From Candidatus Thorarchaeota archaeon MP11T_1 (GTDB taxonomy: Archaea > Asgardarchaeota > Thorarchaeia > Thorarchaeales > Thorarchaeaceae), in NCBI GenBank assembly GCA_002825515.1, contig PJET01000138.1, positions 1-16,128 of the forward strand: a DNA stretch of 16,128 nt, read 5' to 3'. Positions 8,651 through 14,374 of the stretch are shown one piece after another. Numbering within the stretch: position 1 is the first letter of the stretch; each line of letters opens with the position of its first letter. The notes under the pieces were generated by a model. The model was given only the letters and a program-made list of their open reading frames with translations. It was not told the origin of the DNA and searched no databases. The translations under genes and the position numbers were made by a program.

Positions 8651-9412
8651 ATGTCATCTAAACGGTTCATTGAAATGAAGAAATTGATAATTCTCATTTT
8701 TGCTATAGCTTTCTTTCTTGCCAGTTGGCTTGTAGCAAATGTTTCTATCGGCGGAGCTGTAACATGGGTTTCGGCACTATTCATCGTGCTTCTTTCTGTT
8801 CCTTCCTACTACTTCCTTATTCGATGGATTGGTGTAAAATGGGGACTGATTTTGATTGTATTCTTTGGCATATTTCCAATAATTGTGGAAGCTATTGGAA
8901 TTGCAACTGGAATGCCCTATGGTGAATTTTATTATAGCGACTGGATGGGTTTCAAAATCTTTGGACTAGTTCCATGGAGTGTGGCATTTGCCTTCGCACC
9001 TTTGATTTTTGGCAGTCTAACAATCTCATCCAAACTAGTTCAAGGCTGGAAACTCCAATTGGTCCTCAGCGCAAGTATCCTAGTTCTCGTTGACATGGTA
9101 CTAGATCCAGCTGCAGTAGTGCTGAGTATTTGGGTCTGGTTGATCCCAGGACCCTATTATGGCATTCCAATAACCAACTATACTGGATGGTTTTTGACTG
9201 CATTCATTGCCTCAATAATCCTATACTATTCCTTACAAAGAATCAGTCAGGTCCAAATGGAAATCCCCATTGAGGTTTCAAGTAGTCTTTTCATAAGCTT
9301 GGCATTTTGGACTGGGTTCTCACTGTGGGCTGGTTTACTCATACCCCTAGGAATTGGTCTAATTTTGACTATGGTCATCGGGTACTTTTTGTTGAAGAAT
9401 AGAAATGTCTAG
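8651..9412 (+). CDS. cruF: CruF-type carotenoid hydratase (bisanhydrobacterioruberin hydratase-like)
   Basis: A 253-residue integral membrane protein with about seven hydrophobic helices, of the carotenoid-biosynthesis CruF family. It would add water across terminal carotenoid double bonds, the last step to bacterioruberin. Family signatures are GMPYGEFYY before the central helices, and D148-M-V-L-D152-P153 followed by a W-x-W, GPYYGIPITNYTGW block. The start ATG 8651 has GGAGTGA about seven bases upstream, straddling the 16-base gap from the elongase, so the genes are co-transcribed. M9 is a possible later start. The sequence gives the family. The bacterioruberin-type substrate comes from the crtD-elongase-cruF order, known in haloarchaea. 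Confidence 0.86.
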   Translation: MSSKRFIEMKKLIILIFAIAFFLASWLVANVSIGGAVTWVSALFIVLLSVPSYYFLIRWIGVKWGLILIVFFGIFPIIVEAIGIATGMPYGEFYYSDWMGFKIFGLVPWSVAFAFAPLIFGSLTISSKLVQGWKLQLVLSASILVLVDMVLDPAAVVLSIWVWLIPGPYYGIPITNYTGWFLTAFIASIILYYSLQRISQVQMEIPIEVSSSLFISLAFWTGFSLWAGLLIPLGIGLILTMVIGYFLLKNRNV

Positions 9413-9429
9413 GATCTGCCAAAACATTA

Positions 9430-9445
9430 TTTGTCCTCAGACAAA
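9430..9445 (+). terminator. Short hairpin after cruF, possible terminator or operator
   Basis: TTTGTC and GACAAA form a perfect six-pair stem around a CTCA loop in the 52-base gap between cruF and the zinc-ribbon gene. There is no strong T-run after it. It could end the carotenoid transcript in part, or act as an operator for the next gene. The stem is short, so chance is possible. Confidence 0.28.
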
Positions 9446-9464
9446 ATTCTCACCTGAAAGATAG

Positions 9465-9803
9465 ATGATTCATACCAATACTTGTCCAAAATGCGGGAGC
9501 AACAGGATTGCGGGACCTCATAAGATAGCTGGTCAACATCATATCAGAATTGACTTGCCAGGTTTTTCAACAGCTACATTGGAGTCTTTCACATGTGCTG
9601 ATTGTGGGTATACGGAGTTCTATGTAGACCAGTCTGGTCTTAGAAATATCAACACATCAGGTAGATTTGTTCTTGGTTCGCGGCAGGTGTATTCGGACCC
9701 ATATTTAGAAACGCCGCCAGAGAGAAGGGTATGTCCATATTGTGGAACACAGCTCCGCTCAGGTTCGCTAACTTGCCATGAATGTGGTCACATAATCTCG
9801 TAA
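9465..9803 (+). CDS. Small protein with two zinc ribbons
   Basis: A 112-residue protein of unknown function with four CxxC knuckles: C7/C10 (CPKCGS), C44/C47 (CADCGYTEFY), C90/C93 (CPYCGT) and C104/C107 (CHECGHII). These pair as one N-terminal and one C-terminal zinc ribbon, joined by a segment with an HHIRIDLPGF stretch that looks beta-rich. The N-terminal ribbon ending in CGYTEFYVD resembles small archaeal nucleic-acid-type zinc ribbons. No membrane segment is present. It follows cruF by 52 bases on the same strand with a small hairpin between, so it may or may not share the carotenoid transcript. A role in carotenoid synthesis is not supported by its sequence. Confidence 0.75.
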   Translation: MIHTNTCPKCGSNRIAGPHKIAGQHHIRIDLPGFSTATLESFTCADCGYTEFYVDQSGLRNINTSGRFVLGSRQVYSDPYLETPPERRVCPYCGTQLRSGSLTCHECGHIIS

Positions 9804-9855
9804 TTTCCTGAGGACCTTTTCGTCAATCAAGAACTTGGCGACCTTATATTCTATA

Positions 9856-9976
9856 GAGCAGACCGATTGTTGACACGTAGCATTCGTGTCAGCCTCGAAT
9901 ACGACATCTGCTCCATGCCTCAACTGTTGCTCTGAGGCCTCCCGCCGGTGGTGAGCAACCTAATTTTGCCACCGGC
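9856..9976 (+). ncRNA. Candidate structured RNA: nested inverted repeats upstream of the lipoate ligase
   Basis: This non-coding stretch holds several perfect stems. P1 is GAGCAGA 9856-9862 with TCTGCTC 9907-9913. Inside it, P2 is a nine-pair stem, 9869-9877 with 9885-9893, loop TAGCATT; TCG-AATA-CGA (9895-9904) could be a tiny third hairpin, making a three-way junction. P3 is GCCTCA 9917-9922 with TGAGGC 9933-9938. P4 is GCCGGTGG 9944-9951 with CCACCGGC 9969-9976. P2 and an extension of P4 contain G-U pairs that work only as plus-strand RNA. CTTATATT at 9843-9850 could be a TATA box, though it would place the start near 9870, after the P1 5' arm. It matches no RNA family I recognise. It could be an independent RNA or the lplA leader. 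Confidence 0.45.
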
Positions 9977-10061
9977 TAACCAGTTAATTTCAAGATTGCA
10001 ACAAGCTAATCAGGAAGGTGTGTATTGAGAATACAGGATTGTAGAATTGAGTGATATGCTG

Positions 10062-10856
10062 ATGACTTGGCGGCTGATTGATGAGGAGTGTAAAGATGTG
10101 TATCAAAACCTTGCATTTGATGAAGCAATCGCTCGAGTTGCAGCAAATCAAAAGGAAAAACAAGACACACTGCGTTTCTGGCGTTCTGAGAGAGCAGTTG
10201 TGATTGGTAGATTTCAGTGTGTTCACAAAGAGGTAAACCTATCCTTCTGTAAAGAGAAGAAGATCGAAATTGCGCGTCGTTTTACAGGAGGCGGTGCAGT
10301 CTATCACGACTTGGGAAACCTAAATTTCTCAATATGTGCTAACCGAAGTGCGAAATATGTCCCAAAGACGTTGAAAGAGATATATCAGGCATTCATTGGC
10401 AATGTTTCCAATGGTTTGAAGTCAATTGGTGTTCCCACAACCTATGACCCTCTTCAATCATGTATTAGGATAAATGACTTGAAGATAACAGGGACTGCTG
10501 GTTGGCTCAAGAGAGGGGTTGCTTTTCTCCATGGAACGCTATTGATTAACTCAGATCTTCCAATGCTTCTACAAAGCCTCTCTCCTCCCGTGGGACAACC
10601 TGTTTTTCTTCGAGATAGAGTGAGGATTCGATGTATGGAGAGTAAAAGAGATAATGTGACGAATATTGAAAACCACCTCAGCGAGTGTCCCTCAGATGAA
10701 GAGATTAAGATGGCAATAGCAAAGAGTATCGAAAAGATGTCAGAAAAGCCTATTCAGAAGGGAACATTATCACTGGATGAGAAGGACACTGCAGAGGCTT
10801 TATATCAGAGCCGCTATTCTCAGTCCGAATGGAATCTGGGTCTACCAGCCCAGTGA
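10062..10856 (+). CDS. lplA: Lipoate-protein ligase A, catalytic domain only
   Basis: This enzyme attaches lipoate to lipoyl-domain lysines, such as K43 of the E2 at the start of the window. The 264-residue protein has the family signature R72-R73-F-T-G76-G77-G78, then AVYHDLGNLNFSI, and the lysine motif K141-I-T-G-T-A, followed by LHGTLLINSDL. It ends with the usual SQSEWNLG. The C-terminal accessory domain of bacterial LplA is absent, as in Thermoplasma, where a separate LplB partner is needed; none is visible here. ATG 10062 is chosen because GAGTGAT sits six bases before it and the protein then begins MTWRLID, like its relatives; ATG 10056 and TTG 10047 are alternatives. Octanoyltransferase (LipM-type) activity cannot be excluded. 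The next gene starts 17 bases after the stop. Confidence 0.87.
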   Translation: MTWRLIDEECKDVYQNLAFDEAIARVAANQKEKQDTLRFWRSERAVVIGRFQCVHKEVNLSFCKEKKIEIARRFTGGGAVYHDLGNLNFSICANRSAKYVPKTLKEIYQAFIGNVSNGLKSIGVPTTYDPLQSCIRINDLKITGTAGWLKRGVAFLHGTLLINSDLPMLLQSLSPPVGQPVFLRDRVRIRCMESKRDNVTNIENHLSECPSDEEIKMAIAKSIEKMSEKPIQKGTLSLDEKDTAEALYQSRYSQSEWNLGLPAQ

Positions 10857-10873
10857 ATTTGAGGAATGTTCCA

Positions 10874-11224
10874 ATGACTGATGATGTTGAAAAGACGTTG
10901 AAGAGCTTCATGAGACACTTTGGTGCACTAAACCGAGATATTCCTGAGGTAAGAAATGCATTCACAGATCTTCAAAAAACAGTACACAAAGACGGAGCTC
11001 TATCTGCCAAATTCAAAGAGATAATCTGCATCGTGGTTTCTATTCTGGACCCCTGTGAGGAATGCATGGTTTATCATACAAAACAGGCTCTTACTCTTGG
11101 AGCAACAAGAGAGGAAATCATGGAAGCCTGTAGTGTAGCTATAGTCATGGGTGGAGGACCTGCGGCATCACATATCGCTACTGTACAAGACTGTCTGGAT
11201 GCATGGGCACCTAGGGAGAAGTGA
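10874..11224 (+). CDS. Carboxymuconolactone decarboxylase-family protein (AhpD-like)
   Basis: A 116-residue, all-helical protein of the CMD/AhpD family. The redox motif C61-E-E-C64-x3-H68 (CEECMVYH) is intact, followed by LGATREEIMEA, the usual helix-turn, and a GGGPAASH helix. AhpD-type members are thiol peroxidase partners that can use lipoylated proteins as electron donors. That would fit its place 17 bases after a lipoate ligase, but the link is inference. ATG 10874 is preferred, with GAGGA about eight bases upstream; a longer frame from 10829 would overlap lplA. It converges on the cupin gene and their 3' ends overlap by 14 bases. Confidence 0.83.
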   Translation: MTDDVEKTLKSFMRHFGALNRDIPEVRNAFTDLQKTVHKDGALSAKFKEIICIVVSILDPCEECMVYHTKQALTLGATREEIMEACSVAIVMGGGPAASHIATVQDCLDAWAPREK

Positions 11225-11558
11225 AATCTCTAACACAGAGGAATTTTGCAGGCTCCAATCTATTGTTAAAGAACTGGTGGGGTTCGTTCGCACTGATATG
11301 AAGGACATCACCAGGCTTCAGATGTAATTCTTTCTCTCCAACCTTTGCAACTGCTTCTCCACTCAACATGTAAACACCGTGTTCATGTGAATGTATATCA
11401 TAGGATGTTTGGCCATTAGATTCGATAATATAAGCACGTAGAGCAAAATTCTTGGATGAGTTCTCAGGATTTAGAAAATTCCTACGTTTTACACCTTTCA
11501 TTCCTGGGGCGTTATAGATATCATATTCATCTGAAGAAGCGTCCTTAGTGAGAAACAT
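11211..11558 (-). CDS. Single-domain cupin protein
   Basis: A 115-residue small beta-barrel cupin. The first motif gives metal ligands in HSHEHGVYMLSG (H56, H58, perhaps H60 in this numbering), with the usual acidic ligand replaced by later residues. The second motif is PGDVLHISANEPHQFFN, whose His (H94) is the expected fourth ligand. Substrate is unknown; cupins of this size include isomerases, dioxygenases and metal-binding stress proteins. The start is ATG 11558, with GGTGG about ten bases upstream. A TTG at 11582 would add eight residues and overlap the alcohol dehydrogenase stop by eight bases. It is the distal gene of a unit with the alcohol dehydrogenase, so they may act on related substrates. 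Confidence 0.8.
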   Translation of the reverse strand: MFLTKDASSDEYDIYNAPGMKGVKRRNFLNPENSSKNFALRAYIIESNGQTSYDIHSHEHGVYMLSGEAVAKVGEKELHLKPGDVLHISANEPHQFFNNRLEPAKFLCVRDFTSP

Positions 11559-11574
11559 TGCTTGCAATCCACCA

Positions 11575-12606
11575 TCAATCAAAGTTATTGAAAAGGACCT
11601 TGATTGCTTTTTGGTTTTCCATTAACTCAAAGCCTTTTTCCCACTCTGAGAGTGAAATTCGATGTGTAATAAGCGGAGAAACATCCACTTTACGTGACGC
11701 CATGAGCCTTAGAGTTGTTACCCAGGAGGATGGAAGTGTGCCCCAGGTTCCAGACATAGTGAGTTCCTTCACAACGATTGGATCAAGATCTATGTCAGCG
11801 GGACGTCCACGTACACCTAAGAGTGTCACATGTCCAGCCACCTTAACAAAGTCTAAAGCCTGGTTGCAGGCGACACAAGCTCCTGAAGCCTCAATGACAG
11901 CATCAGCACCACGACCATCAGTTTCAGCATTGACTATATCAATGGGATTCTCTTCACCTTGAACATCAATGGTCATATCAGCCCCAATCCTCTTTGCGAT
12001 GTCAAACCGCCACTGATCTGAAGATACGCCAGTCACTATGACCTTTCCAGCACCCATTGCTTTTGCTACTTGGGTTGCCATCAGTCCCATGGTACCAGGA
12101 CCTTGCACAACAACCACATCGCCTGGACAGATAGGTGTCTTATCGATAACAGAATGAACTACACAGGCCATTGGTTCCGCAAGTGCAGCTTCTTCCATTG
12201 ATACTTCTTTTGGTACTTGATGTATAATAAAATCTGGAACAACAAGATACTTTGCAAATGCGCCGTTAGCTCTTGATGTGCCTAGGATTCTCTTGTTTTC
12301 AGAAGTACAACGATTCATGTGACCTGTCTTGCATTGATGACATTTACCACAATATGCAGTAGCAGGAGAAACGACTGAGTCACCAACTTTCACAGAGGTC
12401 ACATCGGATCCAACATCAACAACAGCGCCAGAGTATTCATGACCTAAAACTACCGGGGGAGTATAGAATGCTTGGTCATGTTTGATATGGATGTCTGTGC
12501 CACAGAGGCCCGCAGCTGCAACTTCTATTAGGACCTCATCTCTTTTTGGTTTTGGAACTTCCATCTCTCTGAGTTCCAAGTTACCGACACCCCGGGCAGT
12601 CTTCAT
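11575..12606 (-). CDS. Zinc-dependent alcohol/sorbitol/threonine dehydrogenase-type oxidoreductase
   Basis: A 343-residue medium-chain dehydrogenase that would oxidise a secondary alcohol or polyol with NAD(P). Catalytic zinc ligands are in GLCGTDIH (C35) and GHE (H56, E57), with E144 later. The structural zinc lobe has C86, C89, C92 and C100 (CGKCHQCKTGHMNRC). The Rossmann motif is G169-x-G171-x2-G174 in QGPGTMGL. The set is complete, so the enzyme should be active. The threonine/sorbitol dehydrogenase branch fits best, but the substrate is not readable. ATG 12606 has AGAGGA just upstream and gives the family-typical start; upstream TTG codons at 12618 and 12654 would add residues with no family counterpart. 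The downstream cupin begins at once, and the gelsolin-domain gene lies 86 bases upstream on the same strand. Confidence 0.88.
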   Translation of the reverse strand: MKTARGVGNLELREMEVPKPKRDEVLIEVAAAGLCGTDIHIKHDQAFYTPPVVLGHEYSGAVVDVGSDVTSVKVGDSVVSPATAYCGKCHQCKTGHMNRCTSENKRILGTSRANGAFAKYLVVPDFIIHQVPKEVSMEEAALAEPMACVVHSVIDKTPICPGDVVVVQGPGTMGLMATQVAKAMGAGKVIVTGVSSDQWRFDIAKRIGADMTIDVQGEENPIDIVNAETDGRGADAVIEASGACVACNQALDFVKVAGHVTLLGVRGRPADIDLDPIVVKELTMSGTWGTLPSSWVTTLRLMASRKVDVSPLITHRISLSEWEKGFELMENQKAIKVLFNNFD

Positions 12607-12692
12607 CAGTCCTCTCAAATTATTGACCTCTAACGTTCGATGTCTGACACTCAATAGAATCTTGTGGTAGTGATTGGAGACCTATTCCTCAG

Positions 12693-12968
12693 TCAGTCGT
12701 GCGTCAATGAGTTGAAAAAATCTGTAGTTTCATCTCCTTGGTCCAATGAACGAACCCTAAAACCAGTACTCAACTCTCCACGTATTTTGCTTGCAGTCTG
12801 AGCTCCAACAAATCTCTTGCGTACATTTGCTTCCTTTCCCAACCATATGTAGACATTCTTGTTTGTGTTATCGACGATGCAAAATACTCTGTCTGGTAAC
12901 AAGCTTTCTCTATTGATATTTACAGAGAGTGTTGTACCATCCTCTTGCATCTCGAGCGCATCGACCAT
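12693..12968 (-). CDS. Single gelsolin-repeat protein (Asgard-type)
   Basis: A 91-residue protein consisting almost entirely of one gelsolin homology domain, the actin-binding fold of gelsolin and villin. Landmarks are the core strand VFCIVDN (28-34), the strand VYIWLGKEA (39-47) matching the eukaryotic IYVWxGK pattern, a long basic helix after it (about 48-65), a returning strand FRVRSLDQGDE (70-80) and a terminal DFF (83-85) where gelsolins have an EpxxFW-type end. Such single-domain proteins are known in Asgard archaea, where some bind actin and alter its assembly. ATG 12968 is preferred, with GAGGA about eight bases upstream; TTG 12998 would add ten residues but lies before the predicted transcript start. 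No actin gene is in the window. Confidence 0.82.
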   Translation of the reverse strand: MVDALEMQEDGTTLSVNINRESLLPDRVFCIVDNTNKNVYIWLGKEANVRKRFVGAQTASKIRGELSTGFRVRSLDQGDETTDFFNSLTHD

Positions 12969-13000
12969 TGGGTTTTCCTCGGCGGGTGGGCAGCGCAAGT

Positions 13001-13020
13001 CTACATATGTAGCGTTTATA
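13001..13020 (-). promoter_or_regulatory. Probable promoter and palindromic operator of the gelsolin-domain gene
   Basis: On the minus strand TATAAA (13020-13015) is followed after two bases by the perfect 12-base palindrome CTACATATGTAG (13012-13001). A TATA box here predicts transcription starting near 12990, about 20 bases before the ATG, leaving room for the Shine-Dalgarno. The palindrome lies between TATA and start, where a bound protein would block RNA polymerase, so a repressor site is the simplest reading. This is inference from spacing. Confidence 0.45.
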
Positions 13021-13130
13021 CTAATGAAAAAGCTTCCTCATATTTGGATATATATGACACTCTGATGTCCTCAAGAACTTTCAACATTGAGGTTTCTTGG
13101 TATGAACTGCCTGTGAAGAAATACTAGAAA

Positions 13131-13496
13131 CTAGACACGTTCGAATGAGGCTTTTAGAGTGCCTCCACAATAATTGCATTTTGCCTCAAGGGGACCTGTC
13201 CAGTCGATACCTTCATGGCTTGTTGCTGCTCCACAAGAGGGACACCTGTCTGGAAGTCTAACAGTTCTAATCTCAGAACCATCAGATCGAGTTTCACCTC
13301 GATATCGCTCAGGAATCACGAAGGATGGTGCCTCAATCGTAAAGCCACGAGCAACACTGGAAGCTACTGACGACCCAGCTCTACACACAGTAACTATAAC
13401 GATAACTACTATGATTATAATGAAAATTGGAATTATCATAAACAAAATTCCGAAAGTACCAAAAATGTTACCGAACATATCCCAGAAATCAAACAA
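13131..13496 (-). CDS. Membrane-anchored zinc-ribbon protein
   Basis: A 121-residue protein of unknown function. An N-terminal hydrophobic stretch of about 25 residues (IFGTFGILFMIIPIFIIIIV onward) forms one transmembrane helix. After a polar linker comes a C-terminal zinc ribbon with C85-x2-C88 (CPSCGA) and C107-x2-C110 (CNYCGG). The ribbon would lie on one face of the membrane and may bind protein or nucleic acid. TTG 13496 is chosen because AGGAG lies about eight bases upstream. A longer frame from TTG 13544 and an ATG at 13478 are alternatives, the latter with no ribosome site. It is divergent from the gene at 13674. Confidence 0.68.
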   Translation of the reverse strand: MFDFWDMFGNIFGTFGILFMIIPIFIIIIVVIVIVTVCRAGSSVASSVARGFTIEAPSFVIPERYRGETRSDGSEIRTVRLPDRCPSCGAATSHEGIDWTGPLEAKCNYCGGTLKASFERV

Positions 13497-13610
13497 ACAA
13501 CTTTCTCCTCTCTTTAGTTCTTTCAAATCTTGACGTGAAATCAAGCCTTTTACTTTTTGTGGAAGTATAGAAATTTTACACTAACAAAAAAGCATCATTA
13601 ACCACCTTCG

Positions 13611-13624
13611 GAAATTATAAAAGA
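13611..13624 (+). promoter_or_regulatory. Likely TATA-type promoter of the 13674 gene
   Basis: GGAAATTATAAAAGA contains a good archaeal TATA box (TTATAAAA at 13615-13622) with a purine-rich element before it. It predicts a start near 13645 and a leader of about 28 bases that includes the GGAGG ribosome site ten bases before ATG 13674. Confidence 0.5.
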
Positions 13625-13673
13625 TTGACGAGATTGCAGGCCATCATAGAATTAGTTGGAGGCTAAATAACAA

Positions 13674-14033
13674 ATGCAGATTCCATCGTTCCTGTTAAGG
13701 AAGCTATACATTAAAGGAAGCCTCGAAAACGTCGAGGACGGCTTTTCGTTTAAACTCAAAAACTCATTATCACCTGGTACTACAACAGCTGTAGCACCAA
13801 TCAAGGTGAATGGTAATGAGTATCCACTAGACTCCACGATTATCAGATCAGTAGATGGTGAAGTCAAAGGGTCTGAAATTAGTGAAGCTAACTCATTCCC
13901 AATCAAAGTTGGTGTTGAAATAGAGATACACATCAAGGGAGATGCACTTCCTGAGGGGGAGCATACTATAGACATCTCACTCAAGACAAAAGAAGCCGGT
14001 ACTCTAGCTTTTGATGTAAAAGACTCGATTTAG
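13674..14033 (+). CDS. Small beta-rich protein, possibly DUF6379 / C-glycoside deglycosidase beta-subunit-like
   Basis: A 119-residue soluble protein with no signal peptide or membrane helix. It begins MQIPSFLLRKLYIKGSLEN and has alternating strands with Pro/Gly turns (ALPEGEHTIDISLKT, then GTLAFDVKDSI), suggesting a beta-sandwich. Start and end resemble a small archaeal family that I recall under DUF6379 (C-glycoside deglycosidase beta subunit-like) and that is sometimes labelled HMG-CoA reductase by error; this recognition is only moderate. No catalytic residues are evident. In C-glycoside deglycosidases the beta subunit works with a TIM-barrel alpha subunit, which is not seen nearby. Start ATG 13674 has GGAGG ten bases upstream and a TATA box further up. 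Confidence 0.7.
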   Translation: MQIPSFLLRKLYIKGSLENVEDGFSFKLKNSLSPGTTTAVAPIKVNGNEYPLDSTIIRSVDGEVKGSEISEANSFPIKVGVEIEIHIKGDALPEGEHTIDISLKTKEAGTLAFDVKDSI

Positions 14034-14044
14034 AATTAATCAAG

Positions 14045-14067
14045 GCAGAGGGCAAGAAGCCTTCTGC
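14045..14067. terminator. Hairpin between convergent genes, likely bidirectional terminator
   Basis: GCAGAGGGC (14045-14053) and GCCTTCTGC (14059-14067) form a nine-pair stem with one G-T wobble around an AAGAA loop. It lies in the 52-base gap between the stop at 14033 (+) and the stop at 14086 (-), the expected place for a shared terminator. Confidence 0.45.
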
Positions 14068-14085
14068 ATTCATTTCTAGTGTAGA

Positions 14086-14283
14086 TTAGTTCAATCCAGT
14101 GATGAGTAGAGATAGGAGAAACAGGATTGGTGTAACAAAGAGCATAAAGAAGACAAGAGCATCACCAACTTTTTTCCATCTGCCTTTGCTGAAAGGGCAG
14201 GTTGCAGCTTCAGAGGGTATGCTCGAGAGTAGTACAGTAGTTTTAGGAGTTTCATCACCAGTCATAATATCTCTTGGGTTCAT
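14086..14283 (-). CDS. Small tail-anchored-type membrane protein
   Basis: A 65-residue hypothetical protein. The N-terminal 38 residues are polar with TCPFSKGRWKK before a single C-terminal hydrophobic helix (ALVFFMLFVTPILFLLSLLI), so it could insert in the membrane by its tail. ATG 14283 has GAAGGT about seven bases upstream. A competing plus-strand frame over the same bases lacks a ribosome site and looks like a shadow. It is convergent with the gene at 13674 and divergent from that at 14375. I do not recognise the family, and it is short, so it may not be a gene. Confidence 0.5.
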   Translation of the reverse strand: MNPRDIMTGDETPKTTVLLSSIPSEAATCPFSKGRWKKVGDALVFFMLFVTPILFLLSLLITGLN

Positions 14284-14374
14284 ACAGCGACCTTCTTATG
14301 ACCATACTGTTATGGACAGATATCTCCACAATAGTTTTCAATGAACAGCACCTATTTTCGATAGGTGGAAGGTT

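Noticed and set aside
9856..9913. Possible tRNA: seven-pair outer stem, inner stem with a seven-base loop, and a TCGAA near the 3' side
   Set aside because: Only 58 bases, no T-loop TTC, no U at the position before the would-be anticodon, and no proper D and T arms on either strand. Kept as an unassigned structured RNA instead.
9975..10012. Near direct repeat GCTAACCAG / GCTAATCAG about 29 bases apart
   Set aside because: Eight of nine bases match, with only two copies and no target-site or CRISPR character; it may well be chance.
11558..11962. 134-codon plus-strand frame over the alcohol dehydrogenase gene
   Set aside because: It is antisense to a complete enzyme with all zinc and NAD motifs; the low-complexity Ser/Thr/Pro content is typical of shadow frames.
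12859..13065. Plus-strand frame of 68 codons across the gelsolin gene and its promoter
   Set aside because: It is antisense to the recognised gelsolin domain, has no ribosome site, and its tail crosses the TATA and palindrome region.
14099..14344. 81-codon plus-strand frame over the small membrane protein gene
   Set aside because: It has no ribosome site and no recognisable domain; the opposite strand encodes a clean hydrophobic helix with a plausible start.
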